64,000 nucleotides of DNA from assembly GCF_009834565.1 (NCBI RefSeq), contig NZ_CP019428.1:992001-1056000 (forward strand). Reading direction: 5' to 3'. Made by a program: the position numbers and the translations under genes. The stretch is from Pseudomonas sp. R76 (GTDB lineage: Bacteria > Pseudomonadota > Gammaproteobacteria > Pseudomonadales > Pseudomonadaceae). Of the stretch, positions 40,085-48,111 are shown in pieces; the stretch's first letter is position 1, and each line of letters starts with the position of its first letter. The notes under the pieces were generated by a model. That model saw only the letters and a program-made list of their open reading frames with translations, searched no databases and had not been told where the DNA came from.

Positions 40085-42325
40085 TCATGCAGCAATCAAC
40101 TGTCTTGCGAGTGCCATTTCAACCGAGTCCCCATCCTGGTTTAAAGAATCGAGGCCCGAATCAGGAACATCTCCCGACGTGCTTTGCGCCACGGCGATCT
40201 TTTTGGCCATCAGCTGCAGACAGGTGATCTGAGAGCTGTTGGCATAGCCAAAGAAAATCACCCGCACGGCTTGCTTCTGCCCAATCCGCCAAGACCGCCG
40301 AGCTGCCTGTTGAAGGGTGTACACGTTGTACCCCGTCTGCAGGAACGCGATGGTCGGAAAGTCGAGCAGATCCAGACCGGTCTTAACCAGCTCCGGGTTA
40401 GTGATCAGCACATCGATCCCACGATCTACCTGGTCGAGAATCCAATCCTCGCGCCTGGCGGTATCGACTGACGCCTTTAACACCGCTACCTTCAAACCGG
40501 CCTGTTCCAGCAACCGTTTGAGACGTGAAGTGGTGTCACGAGTGCCGCTGTACACGGTGTAGACCAAGACTTTGCGGCCTTTGGCTTTTTCCGTGAGGCA
40601 GAGGTCGAGCAGTGCCTGTTCCTTGGGCATACGTTGTTCATCTGCAAAGATCGACGGCACAAAAGCCAGCGTGTCCTTGCTGCGTGGATGTTTGACAATC
40701 TCCGGCCGGAAACAGCAGTCCGGCCAGGCCAGCAGTACGTTGAGTACAACCCCCAGAAGGGTCGTATCTCGGCGTGCCAGTGCCTGGCGAAGCTCCTGAG
40801 TCAATTTTCCTGCCAACTGCTGATAGGCCGAAGCCTGTTCAGCAGACATGGTTATGTCGATGAACTCCTCTTGGTACGCCGGCAACACGTTCCCGCCGAT
40901 ATCTTTGAGTTTCAGAAAGACAGTGAACGGCAGCACGAACCGGTGGATGCCTTTTGGACCGAAGCCTGGGGCCTTCACCGTTCGCACCGAGAGTTTTTTA
41001 CCCTTGGCGGTTTTGTGAGACTCGTTATCTCGCTCGGTGTAGATATCCTTCAACACGCCGTGATCACGCATGAACGACATGGCCGCAGGGGCCATGCTGC
41101 CACGTGCGTTTGGTCGGTAACCGTCCTCGATCATGCGTCGGGTTAGGATTCGAAACAGAAGATAAAACAAGTCGTCGGCATAGCCGCCCATGAGCGTACC
41201 GGTCAGCAAAACACACTTGCGTGATTTGGCTGCCAGTACACCCATGGCCTGGCCCTGAGCCGAACCACTGTTTTTGTACTCATGCCCTTCGTCCACCACC
41301 AGCAGGTCAAAATATCCATCAGGCAAGTAGCGCTTGATGAACTCCGTGGGTTGATAGCCACCTTCACCAAAGCCAAACTCAATGTTGGCCATGGCACGTT
41401 CCATGCGTTTGGCCTGCCGGTCGCTGAAGATGAAGTTGCCCTTGGCGTCCATTAGGTTGATGAATTCGCTGACGTTATCGATCAGCATCGAGGCGAGAAA
41501 ATCCTCCCCGAAGTCATTCAGCAATCTGTCTGCACGTATTGGGCCGATGGTCGGAATTCGGCACATCGACTTCAGTATGGTTGCCCGGCGCGTTCCGTTT
41601 TCGGCCTTGCCTGGACGCATCAGCGTCCAGAGTTGGCCATGACATTGAGGGCAGCTTTGACGGCGTTCCTCTCGGTGAAACTCTTCGACAGTGATCCGGT
41701 TGCCTTCTAGATCTTCCAGAAGGTGACCGCAGTCTGGGCAGCCTGCAAATCGGTGTCCGCCGGCAGAGCGACGTGGCCAACACGCGGGACGCCAGTGAAA
41801 CCCCATCCGCATACGCACGCGCCCTAGGATGAAGAACTCTTGCCGACCGTCGTAGGGATCTCCCAGTTGATCACGCAGTTTGAGCAGTTTGACCAGGGTA
41901 TCGGGGCCATTGAGCACCCAAACGCGAGCATCTGGAATGGTTTCAAGGATCTCCCGCCGCCATTTGTAGACCAGGTGAGGAGGCGAAACGACCATGGTGC
42001 GGCGGTAGCCGGCGCCGTGCATGACGGCCGCCACGGCAATGGCCATCATGGTTTTACCAGTGCCCATTTCCGCATTGATAACGGCTGCCTCTTCATTGCG
42101 GTCCAGCAGCAGAGCGGCAACGGCCTGAACTACCTCAGATTGCGCTGGGAAAGGTTGGCGTTTCAGTGCGTTCATCACCTGATGACGAGCTTCGTTGGCG
42201 TTGCCGGCATAGACTGGTGGGTTAGAGCGGTTTAGAGAGTTCAGCAACTCATCACCGAACTCGTCGATGAATTCGGTCAGGCCGATGGTCAACGGTGGGC
42301 ACGCGGTGTGTGATAGGTCGTTCAT
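40085..42325 (-). CDS. SNF2/DEAH-like superfamily 2 helicase with zinc-finger insert
   Basis: This 746-residue ATPase starts at ATG 42325 (MNDLSHTACPPLTIGLTEFI), with GGAGAA upstream. Motif I is MGTGKT (87-92), a zinc-binding insert follows (CPDCGHLLEDLEG...CPQCHGQLW, about 205-250), motif II is VVDEGHEY (DEGH), motif III LLTGTLMGG, and the C-terminal lobe has TNPELVKTGLDLLDFPTIAF and ARRSWRIGQKQAVRV, motifs V and VI of the SNF2/ERCC3-like type. Members are common in this ICE class next to the methyltransferase gene that precedes it. A role in ICE maintenance or defence is possible. A leader hairpin lies between 42365 and 42400. Confidence 0.87.
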   Translation of the reverse strand: MNDLSHTACPPLTIGLTEFIDEFGDELLNSLNRSNPPVYAGNANEARHQVMNALKRQPFPAQSEVVQAVAALLLDRNEEAAVINAEMGTGKTMMAIAVAAVMHGAGYRRTMVVSPPHLVYKWRREILETIPDARVWVLNGPDTLVKLLKLRDQLGDPYDGRQEFFILGRVRMRMGFHWRPACWPRRSAGGHRFAGCPDCGHLLEDLEGNRITVEEFHREERRQSCPQCHGQLWTLMRPGKAENGTRRATILKSMCRIPTIGPIRADRLLNDFGEDFLASMLIDNVSEFINLMDAKGNFIFSDRQAKRMERAMANIEFGFGEGGYQPTEFIKRYLPDGYFDLLVVDEGHEYKNSGSAQGQAMGVLAAKSRKCVLLTGTLMGGYADDLFYLLFRILTRRMIEDGYRPNARGSMAPAAMSFMRDHGVLKDIYTERDNESHKTAKGKKLSVRTVKAPGFGPKGIHRFVLPFTVFLKLKDIGGNVLPAYQEEFIDITMSAEQASAYQQLAGKLTQELRQALARRDTTLLGVVLNVLLAWPDCCFRPEIVKHPRSKDTLAFVPSIFADEQRMPKEQALLDLCLTEKAKGRKVLVYTVYSGTRDTTSRLKRLLEQAGLKVAVLKASVDTARREDWILDQVDRGIDVLITNPELVKTGLDLLDFPTIAFLQTGYNVYTLQQAARRSWRIGQKQAVRVIFFGYANSSQITCLQLMAKKIAVAQSTSGDVPDSGLDSLNQDGDSVEMALARQLIAA

Positions 42326-42364
42326 GTTTGTTTCTCCGTAAGGAATGAAACAGGGCATGCACGA

Positions 42365-42400
42365 CACCCCGACGGGTATGGTGAATACCCTGCGGGTTGG
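42365..42400 (-). promoter_or_regulatory. Leader hairpin upstream of the helicase gene
   Basis: GGGTA-TTCACCA-TACCC on the minus strand, flanked by CCCGCA and CGTCGGGG, is followed about 40 bases later by the ribosome site and ATG 42325. It belongs to the recurring leader-hairpin series of this block (see entries at 46241, 46868, 47489, 47834 and 48456), though it is one of the weaker matches. Confidence 0.4.
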
Positions 42401-42429
42401 TTGATGAGTAGTCAGATTGATGTGATAGG

Positions 42430-43887
42430 TCAGTAGTCCGATGGCAGCAACACGGTAGTAGCACTCCGGTCAGCTTCGGTGATGATCCACAACCGTGTTT
42501 CATCGCCGGCATCGACGTTGTAGCAGGAGAACAATCGCTCCCCTGTGTTCAAGGCGCGCTGATTGCTGTTCCAGTCTTCATCGGGCAGTTCTCCCCAGTC
42601 ACCGGAGAAATGGCGTCGTAAGTAAGGGCTAGGGTCGAGATGTCCTTGCTCAACCAGGTAGTGCACCGACTGGGTCATCACTAAGCGTCCGGGTTCAAAT
42701 ATCATCCGCGGTGCTTGGGTCGGAGTGGGAGTAGCTTCTGGTTCTTCAGGCCCAGTCTGTGTATCCGCCGATGAACTGATGGTGATCACCTTGCCGAAGT
42801 TGGTGGAGCCTGGCGTCATGTCCCATGCCCGAATAATGGGTACGAAACGATCTGTCAGGATCCTTACCTCTGAGACGTTGCCGTCCTGATCCTCGGTGAA
42901 CTCGGTCTTCCGGACCTTATCTTTGTAGGTATCGCCCTTGAGTACCAATACACGACCGGTCTTGGATGTCACCACGCCGGATATCGCGCCGGCAGCCAAG
43001 GCCAACGCCAAGTGCCAACGCGAGAGTTCCCTTACGGGAGGGCGTGGCTGAGCTCCGGTTTGACCAAAGTGCAGTGTGAAGTCAGGCCACATGCCACGAA
43101 GGCGTTTGACCTCATCGCAGAGCTGTTCAGGTTCAAGGCTAATACGGTAGAAGTGTTCCAGTTCAGTAGGTGCCGGGAGAACCCTGTAGGGCTCCCATGG
43201 CCAACTGGTTGGTAACGCTTCCGCACTCAATGTGCCGGCGCCGATTGCCTGGAGGCGTGCGCGTACGTATTTGACCTCTTGCGGTCGAGCCAGGTCCTGG
43301 CGGCGAATACGAATGCCGAAGATCACCACCTGTTTGAAGGTCGGATCAGCGGCATTGTAGATCCGCAGTTCAGTGAAGTGATTGCACAGCCAACCGCACA
43401 GCTCATCGTCCAGCACGTAGTGCGGAACAATCAGCACCATGACTCCGCCGTACTGCAGCAGTGGGAGCGCCCGTTGATAGAACATCTTCTCAAGGCGCCG
43501 ACGGCCGTTACCTTGGTACTGTGAGGCACCTGCATGGTCAGCGACCAGGTCACCGTAGGGTGGGTTGAGCCAGAGCAAGCCAAAGGCCTGGCGGCTGATC
43601 ATGGTGTCCATGAGATCGCTATGCAACACGCGATCCAGCAGTGTCTTGCAGTGATTGGCACGTTCCTGATCGTACTCGACTGCGTAGGTTTCTACGCGGT
43701 CACACCCTAGCACATGAGCCGTTTCAGCCAGTGCAGCACCCTCACCAGCACAGGGATCAAAGATCCGCATCTTGCCGGTGGGAGAGGGTGCCAACGCCTG
43801 CAGAGTTCGTTCCAGCGTCGTTTCGTCAGTGGGGTAGTAGCCATTGCGAGCGAAGTTGCGCGCCAAGCGTGGGAACATCAAGGCCAT
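42430..43887 (-). CDS. N6-adenine-type DNA methyltransferase (DUF6094-like)
   Basis: This 485-residue class I methyltransferase has an N-terminal SAM-binding motif IFDPCAGEGAAL (42-53), an acidic end of strand 2 (AVEYDQ) and catalytic NPPY at 108-111 (LLWLNPPYGD), the motif of amino-methyltransferases acting on adenine or cytosine. No specificity domain typical of type I or II enzymes is seen. The C-terminal half (KVRKTEFTEDQDGNVSEVRI) is unfamiliar. The family is widespread on this ICE class, upstream of the helicase, and may modify the element's own DNA against host restriction; this is inference. Confidence 0.82.
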   Translation of the reverse strand: MALMFPRLARNFARNGYYPTDETTLERTLQALAPSPTGKMRIFDPCAGEGAALAETAHVLGCDRVETYAVEYDQERANHCKTLLDRVLHSDLMDTMISRQAFGLLWLNPPYGDLVADHAGASQYQGNGRRRLEKMFYQRALPLLQYGGVMVLIVPHYVLDDELCGWLCNHFTELRIYNAADPTFKQVVIFGIRIRRQDLARPQEVKYVRARLQAIGAGTLSAEALPTSWPWEPYRVLPAPTELEHFYRISLEPEQLCDEVKRLRGMWPDFTLHFGQTGAQPRPPVRELSRWHLALALAAGAISGVVTSKTGRVLVLKGDTYKDKVRKTEFTEDQDGNVSEVRILTDRFVPIIRAWDMTPGSTNFGKVITISSSADTQTGPEEPEATPTPTQAPRMIFEPGRLVMTQSVHYLVEQGHLDPSPYLRRHFSGDWGELPDEDWNSNQRALNTGERLFSCYNVDAGDETRLWIITEADRSATTVLLPSDY

Positions 43888-43909
43888 GATGAGGCTCCTG
43901 AATCAAGGC

Positions 43910-44515
43910 TCAAAACTGAGCGTGGGTTGAGAGAAGCCCCTGGCGGATCAGATCACCCAGGGCGGGTTCGAGTACGTCGAGCTGCAGCGACACACGCCAG
44001 GCCGAGATAGCACCTAACGATCCCGGTAGGGACTGCAACATGTCGTGTTGGGTGAGCACTTCCATAACTTCGTTATGCCAATGCGGTAGCAGCGGTAATG
44101 GGCATGTATCCATGACCAGGGGCCAAAGCTTTTGAAGAGGCGATTGCCCGTCCTGTAGAAGGGCGTAGGAGAAGTGGTTAGCCCGGTCGGGCTGCGCGCA
44201 GCGCCGGTCGAACAGCCAGAGGTGTACCAGGCTGCCGAATAACGTCCCGCGGAATTGCCGGGTGGTTCGTTTTTCCAGCAGATCGACGTTGGGGAAGACA
44301 GGAAGACTCCGGCCGTCAACGACGATATGAAACTGGTCCAGACCGTTTTCAGCGGCGCCGAGGGTCAGTCTGGCCAAGAACTCCTGCAGTGCCGTGTCAC
44401 GGCCCCAAGCCGAGAAAAACACTAGGTTGCGTTGTTCATCACAGACGAAAGCATCGACGTAAAGGTCAGGACATTCGTCAACCTGATACAGCCGTGTGAG
44501 AGAAGGGGTGGACAT
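43910..44515 (-). CDS. ICE hypothetical protein, 201 aa
   Basis: This soluble alpha/beta protein starts MSTPSLTRLYQVDECPDLYV and contains LVFFSAWGRDTALQEFLARL and FHIVVDGRSLPVFPN. Its start is preceded by GGAGGATGCTCA. No catalytic motif or family function is known to me; proteins of this size occupy this place in related ICEs, between the small genes and the methyltransferase. It ends 22 bases before the methyltransferase start. Confidence 0.7.
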   Translation of the reverse strand: MSTPSLTRLYQVDECPDLYVDAFVCDEQRNLVFFSAWGRDTALQEFLARLTLGAAENGLDQFHIVVDGRSLPVFPNVDLLEKRTTRQFRGTLFGSLVHLWLFDRRCAQPDRANHFSYALLQDGQSPLQKLWPLVMDTCPLPLLPHWHNEVMEVLTQHDMLQSLPGSLGAISAWRVSLQLDVLEPALGDLIRQGLLSTHAQF

Positions 44516-44547
44516 TGAGCATCCTCCGGATCGGAGGGCGGCCCCGC

Positions 44548-44577
44548 CCCTGAGGGGCAGGACACTGCCCCTCAGGG
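44548..44577 (-). promoter_or_regulatory. Strong 12-bp leader hairpin
   Basis: CCCTGAGGGGCA-N6-TGCCCCTCAGGG is a perfect stem, 33 bases upstream of ATG 44515 and 16 bases after the stop of the previous gene. There is no T run on the minus strand, so it is more likely a leader structure than a terminator. It is followed by GCGGGGC and then the ribosome site GGAGGA, like the other leader hairpins in this block. Confidence 0.5.
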
Positions 44578-44592
44578 TTAATGGTTGGTGGG

Positions 44593-44856
44593 TTATCGAT
44601 CGCGCTTGAAAGAGCGGGTGTGTGGATCGAAGCTAGAGGTGGTGTCGCCTTGGAACAACGGCGATTGACCAATCATGTAGAGGTTTACCCGGTACAGGGG
44701 GCGCAGTTGTAGGGCAGCGTCCGCTTGGGCCTCTGTCAGTCCGATTTCGATGAAGTGCTCGCGCATTTCGTCATCATCGGACACTTCGTTGTTGGTCAGT
44801 TGATCTTCTACGGTCAGCAGGATTTGCTCACCGATGTCTGAGAAAGTCGGATTCAT
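44593..44856 (-). CDS. ICE hypothetical protein, 87 aa
   Basis: This small acidic protein (MNPTFSDIGEQILLTVEDQL, then SDDDEMREHFIEIGLTEAQA) has a helical N-terminal half and a basic end (HTRSFKRDR). It has no signal peptide. A short CTCCC-GTGAG-GGGAG-type stem lies in its leader near 44880-44895. Function unknown; position and composition match the ICE block. Confidence 0.6.
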   Translation of the reverse strand: MNPTFSDIGEQILLTVEDQLTNNEVSDDDEMREHFIEIGLTEAQADAALQLRPLYRVNLYMIGQSPLFQGDTTSSFDPHTRSFKRDR

Positions 44857-44913
44857 GGAGTGCTTCCTTGGTGGGTGATCTCCCTCACGGGGAGCTCTTT
44901 GTGGAGTAGTGAA

Positions 44914-45162
44914 TCAGGCGACCAGTCGGCTCATTTTTTGAAATAGCCGAAAAGCTGTTTCATTGGCGAACTGACCGTCGTTGGAATTTGAGGCGTTATT
45001 AACGAGCATTTGCAGAGCCTCCAACGCCTGAGCTACGAGTTGGCGATCGAAGAGTGCTTCTCGAAAAAGACCGGCTACTTCGTCAAATCCAACTTCTCTT
45101 AGAGCAGAACTGGTCAGCAACAGCGCGTCAGAAACATCAGAGGTGTGATGGCGGTTGTTCAT
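44914..45162 (-). CDS. ICE hypothetical protein, 82 aa
   Basis: This helical protein starts at ATG 45162 (MNNRHHTSDVSDALLLTSSA). Its start overlaps the stop of the DUF3275-type gene as ATGA, so it is translationally coupled; a longer frame to 45249 has no separate ribosome site. The end is QKMSRLVA. Function unknown. Confidence 0.6.
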   Translation of the reverse strand: MNNRHHTSDVSDALLLTSSALREVGFDEVAGLFREALFDRQLVAQALEALQMLVNNASNSNDGQFANETAFRLFQKMSRLVA

Positions 45163-45794
45163 GAGGTTTCCTCTAGGGGGTGAGATTGGCAGCTCCAAGT
45201 TTGTTGCTTGAAGTCCAGCACATAGCCAAGCTCGCCGAGGCGAGTGCATTGCTGACGTAGGCGCTGCCGGTCAACGGTGGTGTCAAGTTTGACGGCGTCC
45301 CCCAGTGGCCAGATCGTGCCAAACAGTGCCGCGTCTAGCTCTGCGGCGTTTTCCGATCTGGGAAGTGGCATCCCAAAGGGGGCGTCCTCTGGTGAGGACT
45401 GTTTGTCGACGTTGCTTACAGTCGTTGTGATGGGTAGCGTTTTGCGCTGTCGCGCAGGTTTTGTTTGAGTTGAAGACGACTCTTCATCTATAGGATCTGG
45501 CTCGCTCGGTGAAAGCTTGGCAGCGTCTTCCGCCGTCAAGTTGTCCACGTCGTCGAGACTCATGCTTTCGAGCTTGGCCCGGATCTCAACCACTAACCGT
45601 CCAGCGGTTGAGTAGTACGAGGGGCGTATTTCAGTGATGAAGAAATCGCCTCTGTATTTGCCTTCATCGTATTGGTCGAGAAGCGCGTCTTTGATAACGA
45701 ACTCGCCGATTGAGGTGGATAGCCGGCCGACGTTGAAGTCGCCATTGCGGCCGCTGATAGTGCGGATGGCCAACTGGCCTGGGATGTTGATCAT
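45159..45794 (-). CDS. DUF3275-type ICE protein
   Basis: This 211-residue protein starts at ATG 45794 (MINIPGQLAIRTISGRNGDF) with GGAG upstream; four extra upstream residues in frame are not needed. The N-terminal ~75 residues form a beta-rich domain (GEFVIKDALLDQYDEGKYRG, FFITEIRPSYYSTAGRLVVE) that I recognise as the DUF3275 core, shared by ICEs of this class. A disordered acidic/basic linker and a short C-terminal part follow. A single-strand-binding-like role is imaginable from the beta fold but not shown. Confidence 0.75.
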   Translation of the reverse strand: MINIPGQLAIRTISGRNGDFNVGRLSTSIGEFVIKDALLDQYDEGKYRGDFFITEIRPSYYSTAGRLVVEIRAKLESMSLDDVDNLTAEDAAKLSPSEPDPIDEESSSTQTKPARQRKTLPITTTVSNVDKQSSPEDAPFGMPLPRSENAAELDAALFGTIWPLGDAVKLDTTVDRQRLRQQCTRLGELGYVLDFKQQTWSCQSHPLEETS

Positions 45795-45848
45795 GGGCAG
45801 CTCCACACTGCATGGGTGTAAGGCTACGAGCGCATTACTCGCACAATG

Positions 45849-45873
45849 AAAAAAGCCCGACAGTGTCGGGCTT
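45849..45873 (-). terminator. Intrinsic terminator
   Basis: On the minus strand AGCCCGACA-CTGTCGGGCT is followed by TTTTTT (A run at 45849-45854). It lies 28 bases after the stop of the 45901 gene and ends that transcript ahead of the DUF3275-type gene. Confidence 0.9.
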
Positions 45874-45900
45874 GGGGTGGTGCAGTGAGTTCAGAAGGGT

Positions 45901-46236
45901 TTATGGGCAGGAGGTATGGGTTTCTTCCTTGAGTGAGATGTACAGATAGAATGAACCTGGCGGCGATTCTATGCGGTCAAGTTTTAGGTCCAACCAGACT
46001 CGATCCGAGTTGTCGCCAGCAGGCAGCAATCGATAGAGCCCGAAATGTATTTGTGAACAGTCAGGCTGCATATGCAGTTCTCGGTAGGCCTCCAGGACGA
46101 CATCGCCCAATCGGTTACTGATGACAGATACATCCTGTGGGTTTTCGATATGCACCGCTTCTTGCCAGGCCCGAGGCGTTAGAACGACCGGGAGTTTGAG
46201 CAAGTCAGACGTCACGAGGTTATTGGTGTTTTGCAT
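45901..46236 (-). CDS. ICE hypothetical protein, 111 aa
   Basis: This soluble alpha/beta protein starts MQNTNNLVTSDLLKLPVVLT and has strands such as GSFYLYISLKEETHTSCP at its end. The ribosome site GGAG is the last part of the second leader stem at 46241-46266, so translation may be controlled by RNA folding. No family function is known to me. Confidence 0.6.
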   Translation of the reverse strand: MQNTNNLVTSDLLKLPVVLTPRAWQEAVHIENPQDVSVISNRLGDVVLEAYRELHMQPDCSQIHFGLYRLLPAGDNSDRVWLDLKLDRIESPPGSFYLYISLKEETHTSCP

Positions 46237-46240
46237 GGTG

Positions 46241-46291
46241 AACTCCAGGTGTGAGAAACCACCTGGCCCGTCCGGGAAGTGGTTTCCCGGT
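46241..46291 (-). promoter_or_regulatory. Double leader hairpin that can mask the ribosome site
   Basis: On the minus strand a first stem CCGGGAA-ACCAC-TTCCCGG is followed by GACGGG, then a second stem CCAGG(T/G)G-N8-CACCTGG ending in the GGAG ribosome site nine bases before ATG 46236. The first stem and the following GACGGGC resemble those before at least three other genes here. When the second stem is paired the ribosome site would be largely hidden. Confidence 0.6.
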
Positions 46292-46310
46292 TAGGTATAT
46301 TTACGTTATG

Positions 46311-46838
46311 TCAGGACCAGCTCACTCGGCGTTGTGTCCAGAGGTTGAGTTCAAAAGCTTGTTTCACGGCATCAACGCTGCGGTAGTACTCCTCGGACTC
46401 CCTGGATACGGGTTCAAATCCTTCAACGGTGCCGATGTAATAGCCGGCAGCGCTCTTCAGTATTTGGAGTGGGTACTTGATACCGCATTCGTCGAACGCG
46501 AGTTTTCCGTATGCCAAATCCGCCGTAGTGAGTGTCAGGCTCGGTGCCTGTAGTTGCATGTCTTCTCCTGTAACTCGTGACCAACCGACGCCATTAAAGG
46601 CCGCGTTCACTCCTTCATCCCAAGCTTGATTGAGCGCGGGAACGGACTTGAACAGCCCGGGTACGTTTGGATGGCCGGCGCGGTGCGCGTCGGCGCCTAG
46701 AATATGAGCATAGATCTCAGACTCAAATTTGGTACTTTCGTCGCCAAAGATATCTGCCTTTGCATAAGCAACGCGTATATCGAGAGCTTGTGTAAATATC
46801 GTGTCCAAATTAACTGGATGTTCATTGTCGTGCATCAT
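46311..46838 (-). CDS. ICE hypothetical protein, 175 aa
   Basis: This soluble protein starts at ATG 46838 (MMHDNEHPVNLDTIFTQALD), preceded by TGGAGG; the open frame beyond to 46943 lacks a ribosome site and enters the leader hairpin. It is helix-rich, with DEGVNAAFNGVGWSRVTG and DECGIKYPLQILKSAAGYY. No known motif. The stop lies 74 bases before the next start. Confidence 0.65.
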   Translation of the reverse strand: MMHDNEHPVNLDTIFTQALDIRVAYAKADIFGDESTKFESEIYAHILGADAHRAGHPNVPGLFKSVPALNQAWDEGVNAAFNGVGWSRVTGEDMQLQAPSLTLTTADLAYGKLAFDECGIKYPLQILKSAAGYYIGTVEGFEPVSRESEEYYRSVDAVKQAFELNLWTQRRVSWS

Positions 46839-46867
46839 GGTGAGCCTCCAAGGTTTGGAAATCACCA

Positions 46868-46895
46868 TGCCCGTAGGGAGGTGTTCCCTTCGGGT
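46868..46895 (-). promoter_or_regulatory. Leader hairpin upstream of the 175-residue gene
   Basis: CCCG-A-AGGGA-ACACC-TCCCT-A-CGGG on the minus strand is a two-part stem, followed by GCATGGTGATTTCC and then TGGAGG and ATG 46838. Same arrangement as the other leaders in this block. Confidence 0.5.
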
Positions 46896-46939
46896 ATTGA
46901 AAATAGTGAAAGGCACCCCGGAGGGCGCCTTGATTTCAG

Positions 46940-47443
46940 TCATGCAGACTGACGCATTTGCGCGTCAGGCTCTTGTTGACCATCTTCCGAATTGGCATCC
47001 GCGTTACCGTCCTGGTTTGCCAGGGGCTCAGCAGAGTCTTTCGGTTTGGCTTGGTAGACAGTATCGCCATCTACCTTGATCCAGCCGATAAAAAGAAGAC
47101 GTCCTTTGAGGCTTGCCCCAGGTTGACCCTTCTTATCGCCCTTTTCATAGATAAAGCAGTCGGTCCAGATGTCACCGATACGGAAGCTCACAAGGACCTT
47201 CTTTCCTGCATCAACAGCGGCTTGGCTACGACGAATCAGCTTTTCAGCTTCGGCGCCGACGACATTGCAGTCGATGTAGGAGTACTCGGTGTCGTCAGAC
47301 GAACCGCGTAATGCAGCAACAGTGACAGCCATGAATGGCTTGCCCTTGCCGCGAGGTTTCACTTCACGGATACGGTTGAGATAACCAATACCAGTGGTGT
47401 GCAGGTCGAAGAATTTGGTTTCGTTGGTTTGAGTAGTGCTCAT
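46940..47443 (-). CDS. ICE replication protein, STY4534/DUF3577 family
   Basis: This 167-residue protein starts at ATG 47443 (MSTTQTNETKFFDLHTTGIG); the frame beyond to 47485 lies in the leader. The core GKGKPFMAVTVAALRGSSDD, YSYIDCNVVGAEAEKLIRR and KVLVSFRIGDIWTDCFIYE is an OB-like beta pattern that I recognise as the DUF3577 (STY4534) family of ICE replication proteins, thought to bind single-stranded DNA. The acidic disordered tail (GNADANSEDGQQEPDAQM) is like that of SSB proteins. Confidence 0.82.
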   Translation of the reverse strand: MSTTQTNETKFFDLHTTGIGYLNRIREVKPRGKGKPFMAVTVAALRGSSDDTEYSYIDCNVVGAEAEKLIRRSQAAVDAGKKVLVSFRIGDIWTDCFIYEKGDKKGQPGASLKGRLLFIGWIKVDGDTVYQAKPKDSAEPLANQDGNADANSEDGQQEPDAQMRQSA

Positions 47444-47488
47444 GGTTATTCTCCAATTTCGAAATAGCAGAAAGCGGAGAAACACTTC

Positions 47489-47517
47489 GCCCTGGGGGAA
47501 AAGTATTCCCCGCGAGG
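47489..47517 (-). promoter_or_regulatory. Leader hairpin upstream of the DUF3577-type gene
   Basis: On the minus strand CCTCGC-GGGGAA-TACTT-TTCCCC-CAGGGC is followed by AAGTGTTTCTCCGC. It matches the leader at 48456-48486 nearly base for base (CCTCGC-GGGGAA-TCAC-TTCCCC-GACAGGGC, then AGTGCTTTCTCCGC), although the genes behind them are unrelated. Confidence 0.65.
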
Positions 47518-47540
47518 GTGGGTAGAGCAGACAGTGGAGC

Positions 47541-47807
47541 TTAGTGCAGCATGAGTTTCATAGCGGCAATCATCACACCAGCGGTTGCTGACATCATGAC
47601 GCCCATGCGAATAGTCAACTTAACCTCAAGCTGAGATATCACTGTTCTCAAATCAGCTGACAGGTCAGTACGAAGAGCTGCGATGTCAGATTTAGTGGCC
47701 AAACGTGAAAACATATCAGCCTCCAAAGCATCAATTACAGCGTTTGCTTTCTGTTCCGGAACGTTGATCGAAATCAGCGCTTGGTAGAGAGCCAGTTCGG
47801 TTTTCAT
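47541..47807 (-). CDS. Small DUF1640-like coiled-coil/membrane protein
   Basis: This 88-residue protein has the N-terminal half MKTELALYQALISINVPEQK..., a coiled coil ALRTDLSADLRTVISQLEVK and a C-terminal hydrophobic helix (MGVMMSATAGVMIAAMKLML). This layout is that of small DUF1640/CCDC90-like bacterial proteins found on phages and ICEs. Function unknown. It has a full-length structured leader (47876-48000) plus a hairpin. Confidence 0.65.
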   Translation of the reverse strand: MKTELALYQALISINVPEQKANAVIDALEADMFSRLATKSDIAALRTDLSADLRTVISQLEVKLTIRMGVMMSATAGVMIAAMKLMLH

Positions 47808-47833
47808 CAGACCTCCAAAAAATTGAGAGGCCT

Positions 47834-47856
47834 GCCCTGACGGGAAAGGCCCGTCA
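47834..47856 (-). promoter_or_regulatory. Leader hairpin upstream of the DUF1640-like gene
   Basis: TGACGGG-CCTTT-CCCGTCA on the minus strand is a perfect seven-pair stem, followed by GGGCAGG, then TTGGAGG and ATG 47807. It is a member of the recurring series (hairpin, then GGGC, then the ribosome site). Confidence 0.6.
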
Positions 47857-47875
47857 TGGGTGGGAAAGGTGCTTC

Positions 47876-48000
47876 CATCGACAAAGTCGACTGATCGCGC
47901 TACCGGAAGCTATGGCGATCTTGGGAGTGGATCAATGCGGTAAACCGCATCGTAGTCTTTCGGATCCAGACTACATGGGCATGTTGCTGACGACGTCAGC
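47876..48000. ncRNA. Candidate structured leader RNA, copy 1
   Basis: Four stems are visible: A TCGAC-AAA-GTCGA (47878-47890), B TGCGG-TAAA-CCGCA (47936-47949), C GTAGTCT-N9-AGACTAC (47952-47974) and D GCTGAC-GAC-GTCAGC (47986-48000). Between A and B lies CGCGCTACCGGAAGCT (47896-47911). Copy 2 at 48507-48628 keeps the order, the spacing and the unpaired segments, while stems B and C differ in sequence yet still pair. The transcribed strand is not certain; the following gene is on the minus strand. It lies upstream of the DUF1640-like gene. Confidence 0.6.
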
Positions 48001-48111
48001 TATACATGGATACAGCATGAAAATCCTGTTGCTGATTGTCAAGCCCCAGGTGAAGGGTTTCAGAGAAACCTCCCCAGCGGGAGGTTTCCTGCTGGGGTGA
48101 ATGAGGGAGGT

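Noticed and set aside
43641..44010. Plus-strand frames (82 and 98 residues) over the methyltransferase and its neighbour
   Set aside because: Antisense to well-supported genes and without ribosome sites or recognisable motifs.
47986..48000. CTGACGA inside stem D resembles the first core box of a hammerhead ribozyme
   Set aside because: The other conserved parts (stem II followed by GAAA and the third helix) are not found at the right distance on either strand.
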